Virus record (IMG/VR): IMGVR_UViG_3300026512_000002
Span: 163,697 to 227,696 of that record
Source of the DNA: a virus
Reading direction: 5' to 3' (one strand)
Length of the DNA: 64,000 bases
The position numbers and the translations under genes are program-made. This document shows, piece after piece, positions 17,580 through 25,705 of this stretch. Each line of letters opens with the position of its first letter. The first letter of the stretch is position 1. Under the pieces are notes generated by a model. That model did no database searches and was not told the DNA's origin. It was given only the letters and a program-made list of their open reading frames with translations.

Positions 17580-18824
17580 TTACAATCTAATAGCTGTATT
17601 ATCGATTTGTTTATTTTTATTTTTAACAACTTTAGCTATAGCATTTCTCAAATTAGCTATTGTTGGATCAGTACTATCGAGAACATATTCAACTATTTTA
17701 TTAAACCTATTATCAACTAAATCATACAAACTAGTTAATACACTGCCTTGATAACTAGATGCTTTTTGCACATAATTAACATAACTAGTTAATAACCTCG
17801 CACCAGTTTCACCTGATTCAGCTTTTTTAGTAGCATCTTTTTTATTATTAATTCTCACATTGGTAATAGCTTTATCACCAGTTTTTTTAAAAAACTTTTC
17901 TTTCGCAGCATATATCTGCCTACGCATTTCTATTGTTGATAATGTTTTATTATTTCTAATTTTCATTTCAATATCAGTTGGTAATTCAACATCATCAACA
18001 GTTTCCTGTTTCTTAGCATACTTCTTACCATGTGCTAATAACTTATCATAACCTATTTCTAAGTTTTCCATACTTTTTGGTAGCTCAGTAAAAATCTTAC
18101 TCATATTAGTATAAAATTGACTGATACGTACACCATTCAACTTGTTATATCTTGCTTTACCAATACCTGTGAATTCACTGAGAATATTTTTACCAGTAGC
18201 AACACTTTTTATAGGTGTTGTAAAATTACATAATTTTTTAGTAACAATTACCAGTTCAGCACCACTATAGTTTGTAAAGTTATTTTTATCAGTAGCTTTA
18301 GTTTTAGCTTCCGTGACTAATTTATAATTAGCTGATAATGTTTTTTTCATATCAGTTAAATTCATATCACCTATCATATATAATGGATTAGCATCATTTA
18401 ATATTTTAGAAGTTAGTTTGGACATAGTATCGTAATCATACTCTTTTAAAAACTTAATATATTCGCCACCTATTTCAGAATACACATCTTGTTTCAACAA
18501 CGAAACCTCACCTTGACTTTTTATCACTTTTAGTTGCTCAATATTATTACTTAATATTTCAGCAGTATTGGTTCTAGCAGCAGCTTTGTTAGCACCTTTA
18601 CCAAATATTGCTTTGATAGCATCAAGAATGAGTTTAAAACTATTACCCACACCGCTATCTCCAGTAATATCCCCTATAGTTTCTATCACAACATTATCTA
18701 AATATTCCTTCAGATCCTCAAATTGTTCTAACAAATTTATAATATCAGCAGATTCTTGTGTTTTTTGCTCTATAAACAATAATTCATCATTAAGCTGATC
18801 ATATAACGTATTGTACATATTCAT
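17580..18824 (-). CDS. Putative internal virion protein, 414 aa
   Basis: Starts MNMYNTLYDQLNDELLFIEQ behind AGGGGTG. The acidic leader includes VVIETIGDITGDSGVGNSFK, followed by an amphipathic segment LILDAIKAIFGKGANKAAAR and then long helices rich in Lys, Asn and Thr. No membrane helix or catalytic motif is visible. It is the middle gene of the three-gene minus unit that starts at 19691, with 9 bases to the gene upstream and 19 bases to the one downstream. The shared layout with its neighbours suggests these are related or functionally equivalent internal proteins, but sequence identity between them is too low for me to claim paralogy. Confidence 0.7.
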   Translation of the reverse strand: MNMYNTLYDQLNDELLFIEQKTQESADIINLLEQFEDLKEYLDNVVIETIGDITGDSGVGNSFKLILDAIKAIFGKGANKAAARTNTAEILSNNIEQLKVIKSQGEVSLLKQDVYSEIGGEYIKFLKEYDYDTMSKLTSKILNDANPLYMIGDMNLTDMKKTLSANYKLVTEAKTKATDKNNFTNYSGAELVIVTKKLCNFTTPIKSVATGKNILSEFTGIGKARYNKLNGVRISQFYTNMSKIFTELPKSMENLEIGYDKLLAHGKKYAKKQETVDDVELPTDIEMKIRNNKTLSTIEMRRQIYAAKEKFFKKTGDKAITNVRINNKKDATKKAESGETGARLLTSYVNYVQKASSYQGSVLTSLYDLVDNRFNKIVEYVLDSTDPTIANLRNAIAKVVKNKNKQIDNTAIRL

Positions 18825-18833
18825 ACCACACCC

Positions 18834-19691
18834 CTATTTTGAATCTTCGGCAATAACATTATCCTTTTTCATTTCCTTAGTTTTAAAAGATTTAGCTGTT
18901 TCAAACAATTTTACATATTCCATAGCTATAGCAATCGCAACAGTATCAATAGTCTTGGAAACAATAAATATTGATTTTAAAAACAATATAACCTGTTTCA
19001 CCAACTTATTTACATCTGGTAAATGCTCATTACTACTTATATCCATGTTTTTTAACATAGGTATATTTTTATGTATACTAGAAATAAAATCATTCATATC
19101 ATTAACACTGTCACCTAGACCATTAGTAATATCTACTAACGTAATAACATATTTTCTCAATTCTGAGGATTTATCGATAACTTTATTAGTTACACTACAT
19201 ATATTACCAACATGCTTAGAAATCTCTTTGGTTGATAATTTCTTTTTATCATTAAGTAGTTCTTTAATAATATCAGTATATTTGTCAACATCAGTGTTTT
19301 TCAATGCATCAAGAGTAATATTTTTTACAAACTTATCCAGTGATTCTGTTAGATCGGAAGCGACTTTTAATAAATCATCTAATCTATCGATATTAACAAT
19401 TAATGTATCCTTGTCCATCTTTTTTAATCCCAATATAATATTACTTTTATTAGTTTTGATAAACTTACATTTCTGTTCAAATTTACTATATTCTTCACCA
19501 CTATCTTTAAAAGTTTTTTTAATGTCATTAAACACTTTTTCAATACCTGATAAGAAACTTCTAAATAATGCTGGTGATACGCTTTCAAGAGTGACATTTT
19601 CAAGCAACATTACCCTATTAACATTAGTAGTGTATGTGTTGGCCAATCTTTGTAATTCTAAAATACTTTCATCAAATATAAAATTATGCAT
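18834..19691 (-). CDS. Putative internal virion protein, 285 aa
   Basis: Starts MHNFIFDESILELQRLANTY behind AAGGAG, with an AACA-N6-TA promoter 39 bases upstream. Near residues 27-36 the run MLLENVTLES contains two x-x-E sequences before ALFRSFLSGIEKVFNDIKKT, an amphipathic helix. The rest is all-helical and charged, with a hydrophobic helix near the C-terminus (FLKSIFIVSKTIDTVAIAIA). It heads the unit 19691 to 16583. The function is unknown; a virion-internal role is inferred from the late promoter and layout. Confidence 0.7.
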   Translation of the reverse strand: MHNFIFDESILELQRLANTYTTNVNRVMLLENVTLESVSPALFRSFLSGIEKVFNDIKKTFKDSGEEYSKFEQKCKFIKTNKSNIILGLKKMDKDTLIVNIDRLDDLLKVASDLTESLDKFVKNITLDALKNTDVDKYTDIIKELLNDKKKLSTKEISKHVGNICSVTNKVIDKSSELRKYVITLVDITNGLGDSVNDMNDFISSIHKNIPMLKNMDISSNEHLPDVNKLVKQVILFLKSIFIVSKTIDTVAIAIAMEYVKLFETAKSFKTKEMKKDNVIAEDSK

Positions 19692-19718
19692 TTTATGTTC
19701 TCCTTAAACCTATTAATT

Positions 19719-19730
19719 TAATATATTGTT
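19719..19730 (-). promoter_or_regulatory. AACA-N6-TA late-type promoter for the 19691 unit
   Basis: Minus-strand AACA-ATATAT-TA, 39 bases before the ATG at 19691. Confidence 0.6.
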
Positions 19731-19810
19731 AAACTTAAAAAAAATGAAACTATGATATATTATAAACTAAACTTGTTTTCATTAATATATTATGATAATG
19801 TGTCTCAAAT

Positions 19811-19837
19811 TAATCTTATCCCATATTGATAAGATTA
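19811..19837 (+). promoter_or_regulatory. Hairpin in the leader of the 19858 gene
   Basis: TAATCTTATC (19811-19820) pairs perfectly with GATAAGATTA (19828-19837) around a 7-base loop, 9 bases before the AGGAGG ribosome site. It could protect the mRNA end or control translation; no T-run follows. Confidence 0.4.
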
Positions 19838-19857
19838 AACAACTAATAGGAGGAATT

Positions 19858-20181
19858 ATGATTGATCGAGCATTAGTCAAACATCATGCTAGTGATGCTA
19901 TTTTATTCAACATTGAACATTTTGAATCTTATATCGGATATTTACAATATAAGGATAAATGTATGATTATACCAATTACCATTGACGAATTTAAGAAACA
20001 ACTGTGCGACTATAATGATGATTGCGGTTTATTAAAATTTAACAATTTAGAAGAACTAAAAAAAAGCGATATGTTTTTACATCAAAATAAATCGGATCAG
20101 TATTATATAGATACGATGTTTGCTCGTAGTAGTATATATGATATATTTATAGATAAAGGTACTATACTCATACATAAGTAA
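19858..20181 (+). CDS. Hypothetical protein, 107 aa
   Basis: Starts MIDRALVKHHASDAILFNIE behind the strong site AATAGGAGGAATT; an in-frame start 66 bases earlier has no ribosome site. A small soluble alpha/beta-like protein with two cysteines close together (CDYNDDC) and no known motif. It is the first gene of the plus-strand block that carries nucleotide and RNA-repair enzymes and that lacks convincing AACA-N6-TA promoters, so it is probably an earlier-expressed gene. Confidence 0.72.
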   Translation: MIDRALVKHHASDAILFNIEHFESYIGYLQYKDKCMIIPITIDEFKKQLCDYNDDCGLLKFNNLEELKKSDMFLHQNKSDQYYIDTMFARSSIYDIFIDKGTILIHK

Positions 20182-20289
20182 ATTATCTTTCAACAAAATG
20201 TGTTATAAGATAATAGTTGAGTATATTATAACAAACATTAAATTACATAGTAAATATTATCTAAATTAACATATTGTGAAGGAGATTCT

Positions 20290-21402
20290 ATGTTATTAAA
20301 AAAATTATATTTAGCGAGACAAACCCGATATGATACATTGCTGGACATATCTAATAAATATATTAACAATATAATTGGAGACGAGATAAACATTCTTATT
20401 GATATGAATAGTGTGTTTAACACTATATGGCAACCAAGCATTGTTACTAAATTTGAAGATGATGATAGTCCGGATAATGTAGACCCATATGGTTTAAGTT
20501 TAGCGATTTTAAATTTCATTGCACATTATCGTAATTTTTTCTGGACAAGATATCGAAAACATACAAATATATATCTGTATGATAATATGGTACCAGATAA
20601 ATGGATAATGGATATGTATGGTGATGATTTTAAAAAAAATTTCTATATACACCGAATAGGTGGTGATGGAGTTGTTATATTAGCACAAAATTATTATAAA
20701 AAAAACATAAGTATAGTAAGAGATATAATAACACATGTCCCGTCAGCATATTATGTAAATATGAATGGTATAGATGAATTACTTTTCCCATATATGTTTA
20801 TGAGAGATATAAATCAATCAGAAACACCTACAATTATAATCAGTAATAGGCAACTAACTTTAATTAACAGGTACTACTTTAAAAACATATCGGTATTATC
20901 ATGTAAAAAAGAAAAATCCATATTAGCACATGATTATAAAACAACAACAATGATGATGTTAAATAAGAACAAAGTACCTAACAAAATGGCTATTGAATAT
21001 ATAGAGTTGTATATACCATTTATATATGGTTTAGCTGGTTACGAATCTTTTAATATAAAAAATAAAGTAGGTATGCGTGAAAGTAAAGCTATCAAAATGA
21101 TAGCTAACGCTATCGATAAAGAAATATTACCAGAATATAAAACATCTATTAGTGAGGTTGCTAAAACATTATATACTAACAAAATAGTTACATTAGATGA
21201 TTTAAAACTACTATATAATAATTTAAACATATTGTTATACAATAATCTATATTTTAAAAGATTTAGTATACAAAAAATAAAATCTTTTAAAGACAAACTA
21301 ATAGATATCAGCGATGATCAAATATTAATAGATGCTAATTATAGATATTATAATAGTTTATTAAAAGTTGATCAACTTTTAAAAACAAAACAATACAATT
21401 AG
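20290..21402 (+). CDS. FEN1/5'-nuclease-fold protein with possibly degenerate active site, 370 aa
   Basis: Starts MLLKKLYLARQTRYDTLLDI behind GAAGGAG. INILIDMNSVFNTIW (about 33-47, D38) matches the first strand and catalytic Asp of PIN/FEN nucleases. LAGYESFNIKNKVGMRESKAIKMI (split here as LAGYESFNIKNK and VGMRESKAIKMI) matches the helix-3-turn-helix DNA-binding motif of that family, usually GDxSDNIPGxxGxGxKTA. The region expected to carry the central acidic pair (usual SxDxDLxQL) reads TIIISNRQLTLI, with no acids. Members remove flaps or RNA primers; this copy may bind DNA or RNA without cutting, or use other residues. It lies 8 bases before an HD-Pnk gene, hinting at a shared nucleic-acid repair task. 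Confidence 0.6.
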   Translation: MLLKKLYLARQTRYDTLLDISNKYINNIIGDEINILIDMNSVFNTIWQPSIVTKFEDDDSPDNVDPYGLSLAILNFIAHYRNFFWTRYRKHTNIYLYDNMVPDKWIMDMYGDDFKKNFYIHRIGGDGVVILAQNYYKKNISIVRDIITHVPSAYYVNMNGIDELLFPYMFMRDINQSETPTIIISNRQLTLINRYYFKNISVLSCKKEKSILAHDYKTTTMMMLNKNKVPNKMAIEYIELYIPFIYGLAGYESFNIKNKVGMRESKAIKMIANAIDKEILPEYKTSISEVAKTLYTNKIVTLDDLKLLYNNLNILLYNNLYFKRFSIQKIKSFKDKLIDISDDQILIDANYRYYNSLLKVDQLLKTKQYN

Positions 21403-21410
21403 AGGTTAAT

Positions 21411-22448
21411 ATGAGATATAAACAAACATTTGAAGAGTTCTATTTTTTAAAAAACAATGATGATTATCTTATTAAAAAAACGGAACATGGTTATCTTGAT
21501 CAACAAAACCCATATCATATGGAAGGTAGTGTATACAATCACATTAAAATGGTTTATGACGAAATGTCTAAATTAACAGATGATGAAACATTATTAAAAG
21601 CAGCCATACTACATGATATTGGAAAATATGTGTGTAGAAAAGAAGATCATGTAAAAAAACGAGTTTATTTTAGAGGACATCCCGGTGTTTCAGCATATAT
21701 GAGTTTGAATTACGCTGATGATTTCAACAAAGAAATATTATTCAAATTAGCAGCATTACATTCAATATTGTTCAAGTATCCAAACACTGAAGTGATAACA
21801 CAATCGTTTTCAAAAGATTTTTGGAATAAATTAAGATTACTAATAAAAGCAGATGTTATAGGTCGTATATCATCACAAAATAGTTCAAAGAATGATATAT
21901 TAGGGTTGTTGAAAACAAATGTAATTACCGATCCAAAGCCCAAACCAGTAGATAAGAATAAACCAACTTTAACATTGTTAATAGGTCCACCGGGTGCTGG
22001 TAAAAGCTCATATATTAAGAATACTCTTAAAGATCATAATAGTAGTATTATTTCAAGAGATGATGCTGTTATGGAAATTGCTGGTACGGATAACTATACA
22101 GATGCTTTTAACATACTGTCCAAAACAAATAAACAACGATTAGTTGATGAACATATAGATCGGAAAATGTCCAAATATGTGAAATCGGAAGCATCTATAA
22201 TCATAGATATGACAAATATGACATATGGGTCTAGAAAGAGATGGGTTAGTCAAACTAAAGGTGATTACAATATAAAGTACACTATGTTCCTAACAAAATT
22301 TAATGACATAATGTTGCGTAATGTGACTCGTTCAGATAAAACGTTACCAATAGAAGCTCTTATCAGCTTTATGAGTAGATTCCAATATCCGTTACTATAT
22401 AATGAAAATTATAATACTATAGAACATGTTGCGAATTACAATAGTTAA
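21411..22448 (+). CDS. HD-Pnk: HD phosphoesterase fused to 5'-OH polynucleotide kinase, 345 aa
   Basis: Starts MRYKQTFEEFYFLKNNDDYL behind TAGAGG. The N-terminal HD domain has H44, H68-D69 in AAILHDIGKY, H90 and D148 in KADVIGR. The C-terminal P-loop kinase has GPPGAGKSS (192-200), with SRDDAVMEIAG and IIIDMTNMTYGSRKRW downstream, as in polynucleotide kinases. This is the layout of bacterial HD-Pnk enzymes (characterised from Runella): the HD part removes 2',3'-cyclic phosphate or 3'-phosphate ends, and the kinase phosphorylates 5'-OH ends, preparing broken RNA or DNA for ligation. In a phage it could reverse tRNA cleavage by host defence nucleases. A ligase partner is not in this window. Confidence 0.85.
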   Translation: MRYKQTFEEFYFLKNNDDYLIKKTEHGYLDQQNPYHMEGSVYNHIKMVYDEMSKLTDDETLLKAAILHDIGKYVCRKEDHVKKRVYFRGHPGVSAYMSLNYADDFNKEILFKLAALHSILFKYPNTEVITQSFSKDFWNKLRLLIKADVIGRISSQNSSKNDILGLLKTNVITDPKPKPVDKNKPTLTLLIGPPGAGKSSYIKNTLKDHNSSIISRDDAVMEIAGTDNYTDAFNILSKTNKQRLVDEHIDRKMSKYVKSEASIIIDMTNMTYGSRKRWVSQTKGDYNIKYTMFLTKFNDIMLRNVTRSDKTLPIEALISFMSRFQYPLLYNENYNTIEHVANYNS

Positions 22449-22471
22449 AATATTATAAAAAGGAGAATATT

Positions 22472-22807
22472 ATGAAAAATTATTCAGATAGTATATTAAA
22501 TGTGTTAAAAAAATATGAATCTAAAATGACAAGAGATGATTATGAAAATTTCAAACATGAGATTGAAATAATTACAAATAACATGGACAAAGTAATGACA
22601 ATGGTGAATATAGTTCCTTCTAAAAAATGTATCGAATTAATTGAAGATGAATTGTATCCAGTATATATTGATAGCGAAGATGGTGGAGGTTGTAATCTAT
22701 ATGATTCAAATGAGGTATATGATGTGTTAGATAAACATAAATTGTTAACAAATAGACCGTCATACCAAAATTTAGCCAATACTGATTTATGTCAAATTAT
22801 ATTATAA
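22472..22807 (+). CDS. Hypothetical acidic protein, 111 aa
   Basis: Starts MKNYSDSILNVLKKYESKMT behind AAAAGGAG. A helical N-terminus is followed by an acidic stretch (ELIEDELYPVYIDSEDGGGC) and a C-terminus with two more cysteines in the protein overall. No family is recognised. Its ribosome-site region is repeated word for word before the next gene, suggesting a duplicated intergenic cassette. It sits in the metabolic block between HD-Pnk and the antirepressor. Confidence 0.68.
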   Translation: MKNYSDSILNVLKKYESKMTRDDYENFKHEIEIITNNMDKVMTMVNIVPSKKCIELIEDELYPVYIDSEDGGGCNLYDSNEVYDVLDKHKLLTNRPSYQNLANTDLCQIIL

Positions 22808-22820
22808 AAAGGAGAATATT

Positions 22821-23945
22821 ATGAAAAAAGATTTAGAAAACATAAACGATTATATTGAAACATTATATGATTTAAAAGATTCAACATATGATGTACTTAA
22901 AAAACAAATAAACATAATCGATAATGAAATTCATAAATTAACTAAACTACAATCAAACAGTGTGTCTAATGACAATATATTGACACTGAGACAAACAATG
23001 CTAAAAGATCCAACCTTAGATTTATACTATGATGATTTTAGGGGTATTGATGACACTCTACATATTAGATGTAAACCAGGTGTTTGGGAATGGTTATTAG
23101 CTAATAAAATAAACTATCCCAAAATAACCCAAGAACTTGATGATTCAGAATGGAGTGGTGGTGAAAAATTCATTGAAATACCAGAAGCTTATGAAGAGGT
23201 AAACTTTACTCAACATGAGGATATGGTTAGAAATATAATATATTTATTAAAACAATCAGGATACTGGTATGATGATATTGCGATACGTTTTGAAGATGGT
23301 GATTTCTATCCAGGTCAGAATACGAATGGTTGTTTAGGATTACCGACAATCGCTTGTAATGATGAATTATTTAATGATATAATGAACGACACTAGAATCG
23401 TAGACGATTTAACAAATTTGTTAAACGATTATGGTTATAGATATGAAACAGAAGAGGATGAATTAAACTTAGTACTAAAACCATTATATAAACATATACC
23501 ATACAAATTATCACTAACATATATTGATAGTAACAATGTGCCAGTTGAAATACCGGATGCTTATGATGTATTAAAAGATTTTACACTTAAACGTTCATTC
23601 ATAGATAAGTTAAATAAAGAATATGATATTAAATATGATTTACCATTAGAGTATAATTCACATGTTATTGATAACAGTTATACCACCACCCATAAGCTTT
23701 CAGATGAAATAACACGCTTAGAATATTATTTTATCCCTAGCACTATTAATGAGGAACATGAGGAGTATGAGGACACACATATTATATCAATACCTATAAC
23801 ATGTGGTGATAAGACATATAATGTAAATGTTGATTTTTGTTGTGTTGAATATGATGATTATCGGGAATATGTGTGGTCAAGTATATATAATTGGGGACAT
23901 GAATTTTTAAAAACTAAACAATTAAAAGTTATCAATTTAGCATAA
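22821..23945 (+). CDS. Hypothetical acidic protein, 374 aa
   Basis: Starts MKKDLENINDYIETLYDLKD behind AAAAGGAG. The first 65 residues form a coiled coil; the rest is an acidic alpha/beta protein rich in Asp, Glu and Tyr with pieces such as GVWEWLLANKINYPK and SGYWYDDIAIRFEDGDFYPG. No membrane segment and no motif known to me. It ends the gene run before a stem-loop at 23947, so it is probably the last gene of that transcript. High acidity leaves a nucleic-acid mimic or host-takeover role possible, without direct evidence. Confidence 0.7.
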   Translation: MKKDLENINDYIETLYDLKDSTYDVLKKQINIIDNEIHKLTKLQSNSVSNDNILTLRQTMLKDPTLDLYYDDFRGIDDTLHIRCKPGVWEWLLANKINYPKITQELDDSEWSGGEKFIEIPEAYEEVNFTQHEDMVRNIIYLLKQSGYWYDDIAIRFEDGDFYPGQNTNGCLGLPTIACNDELFNDIMNDTRIVDDLTNLLNDYGYRYETEEDELNLVLKPLYKHIPYKLSLTYIDSNNVPVEIPDAYDVLKDFTLKRSFIDKLNKEYDIKYDLPLEYNSHVIDNSYTTTHKLSDEITRLEYYFIPSTINEEHEEYEDTHIISIPITCGDKTYNVNVDFCCVEYDDYREYVWSSIYNWGHEFLKTKQLKVINLA

Positions 23946-23946
23946 T

Positions 23947-23992
23947 ATGATAAAGTGTATATGTTGTGTATAAACATATACACTTTTATCAT
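23947..23992 (+). terminator. Stem-loop after the 23945 stop
   Basis: ATGATAAAGTGTATATGTT (23947-23965) pairs with 23973-23992 along its whole length apart from one bulged A, around a 7-base loop. No T-run follows on the plus strand, so it is either a weak terminator or an RNA element in the antirepressor leader. Confidence 0.55.
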
Positions 23993-24006
23993 ACAATAGG
24001 AGCACT

Positions 24007-24036
24007 ATGTTAAATGTTAAAGTAGGTATTATATGA
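24007..24036 (+). CDS. Leader peptide MLNVKVGII overlapping the antirepressor start
   Basis: A nine-codon frame with a strong ribosome site (AATAGGAG) ends in TGA that shares ATGA with the start codon of the antirepressor at 24033. The main gene itself has only a weak site (TAGG). The arrangement looks like translational coupling. The reading frame is short, so this call rests on the ribosome site and the overlap. Confidence 0.45.
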   Translation: MLNVKVGII

Positions 24037-25220
24037 ATATACGTATCATAGTTTTCACAAACAATAGCAATGGTTACATTATATCTAAAACATCCAATAT
24101 CGTAAAAATAAGTGATGGTGAAGATATTTACCATAAATGGCACGATTATATATCACATACAATATTTGAAGATATTGAAGATATTTATAAAATGTTTATT
24201 AAATTGGGTGTCAATGAGTTGAAATTTACAGAATTTAATAAAGAAACATTATTATATGATAATGATGAAGAGTTTCCACCTGATATAGAAATTTATGTTA
24301 ATTTCACAAGCACTACGCTGGTAGGTATATTTGCTATTAATAATAATAATAAAATCACTGTGAAAGCTAACAATATGTTTGTTATTACCAAAAATGACCA
24401 ATACAGCTATACCTTATATAATAATAGTAATAAAACCGTTACTGTAAAAAAACAAGTATTGTTAAAAGATAAATTCAACACACTTATTCTAAGTGGTAAA
24501 ATATCTGGATTCATTATAGATGGTCGAAAGTTAAAAGATTTTTTAGGATATAGAAAAGATTTTAGTACTTGGATAAAAAACATTATATCAAAGTACCAAC
24601 TTATTGAAAACACTGATTTTATCAAAGCTCCCCAAAAAAGGGGAGCTTCAAAAACAGGGCAAGTTAGAATAGAATATACGCTAACATCTAAAATAGCTCA
24701 AAAAATATCTATTAAAGCAAATACTGATATTGGTGATAAATTGGCAGATTATTTATATGATTTAGGACATGAACAGATATCTAAAAAAACATATACTTTA
24801 CCACGAACATATTCAGAAGCATTAAGAGAATTAGCAGATACAACAGACGCTTTAATGTTAGCAAAACAAAAAATAATGAACGATGAACCTAAATTACAAT
24901 ACCATGACACTGTTTTAAATAGTCCGAATCTGTTTACAACAACGCAGATTGCATTAGAAATAGGTATGACAGCTAATGCTCTACATAAATTTCTACATGA
25001 AAAACATGTTATATATCGACAAGGTAAAGTATGGATATTATATAAGGAACATTTAGAAACAAGGATTGGTGGTATGGCTACATATGTATATGTTGATAAA
25101 AGTTCTAATACTAAACATACTCGATTACAATTAAAATGGACACAGAAAGGTAGAAAGTTTATACATGGTTTAATTAAAGATTGTGAAAATAAAAAACTAC
25201 TTACTACTTATAGGAGTTAG
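24033..25220 (+). CDS. Phage antirepressor: AntA/AntB-like plus KilA-C (ANT) domain, 395 aa
   Basis: Starts MNIRIIVFTNNSNGYIISKT. After an N-terminal region of about 165 residues that I do not recognise, LKDFLGYRKDFSTWIKNIIS with TDFIKAPQKRGASK and YTLTSKIAQKISIKANTDIG matches the AntA/AntB domain. LPRTYSEALRELAD then leads to a winged-helix KilA-C domain (PNLFTTTQIALEIGMTANAL, QGKVWILYKEH, LQLKWTQKGRKFIHGLI). These proteins act by binding DNA or repressors, best known from temperate phages. In a large phage with no visible lysogeny genes it may be a stage-specific regulator or interfere with a resident prophage. It follows a stem-loop and an overlapping leader peptide. Confidence 0.85.
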   Translation: MNIRIIVFTNNSNGYIISKTSNIVKISDGEDIYHKWHDYISHTIFEDIEDIYKMFIKLGVNELKFTEFNKETLLYDNDEEFPPDIEIYVNFTSTTLVGIFAINNNNKITVKANNMFVITKNDQYSYTLYNNSNKTVTVKKQVLLKDKFNTLILSGKISGFIIDGRKLKDFLGYRKDFSTWIKNIISKYQLIENTDFIKAPQKRGASKTGQVRIEYTLTSKIAQKISIKANTDIGDKLADYLYDLGHEQISKKTYTLPRTYSEALRELADTTDALMLAKQKIMNDEPKLQYHDTVLNSPNLFTTTQIALEIGMTANALHKFLHEKHVIYRQGKVWILYKEHLETRIGGMATYVYVDKSSNTKHTRLQLKWTQKGRKFIHGLIKDCENKKLLTTYRS

Positions 25221-25224
25221 AATT

Positions 25225-25437
25225 ATGAATACGAATATTGACGACATGAAAGTTTGGTCGGTTTTTGCTGATAATTTTGAAGTAAATTCATATATATTAA
25301 CAAAACATAACGCTGAGAAAATGTTATGTGAATTAAAAATAGATCCCCAGTATAGTGGTATGGATTTATATATATACCCATTATATTATGATGGAGCCGA
25401 CACGATATCATATAATGAACAACCATATTGTAAATGA
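25225..25437 (+). CDS. Hypothetical small protein, 70 aa
   Basis: Starts MNTNIDDMKVWSVFADNFEV behind AGGAG; that ribosome site overlaps the stop codon of the antirepressor. The extended start at 25183 lies inside the previous gene and is not needed. Soluble, no recognised motif. It is coupled to the antirepressor and followed 8 bases later by another small gene. Confidence 0.68.
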   Translation: MNTNIDDMKVWSVFADNFEVNSYILTKHNAEKMLCELKIDPQYSGMDLYIYPLYYDGADTISYNEQPYCK

Positions 25438-25445
25438 GGTAAACA

Positions 25446-25670
25446 ATGGTAAAATTATTTAACACACCATTTGGTGAAATATTTGTAATTGAAATGGGGG
25501 TTAGGGAGAATGGTAAATATACTGTTTATGGATTGGAAATATTACGTGAAGGATATGAACCATTTACAGTATATGAGAAAATTGATTTAGAGGCAATGGT
25601 TGCTGAAGACCTACCTCCGTTGATAAAAAAGTATAGTAATTGGAGGATGTTTGATGGTTTCAATTTTTAA
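25446..25670 (+). CDS. Hypothetical small protein, 74 aa
   Basis: Starts MVKLFNTPFGEIFVIEMGVR behind GAGGTAA. Mostly beta-strand in its first half, then an acidic helix (KIDLEAMVAEDLPPLIKKYS). No family is recognised. It belongs to the plus-strand block of small accessory genes ahead of the nucleotide enzymes. Confidence 0.68.
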   Translation: MVKLFNTPFGEIFVIEMGVRENGKYTVYGLEILREGYEPFTVYEKIDLEAMVAEDLPPLIKKYSNWRMFDGFNF

Positions 25671-25705
25671 CCAAATATTTATCGATGAATTACCAAAGAG
25701 GATTT

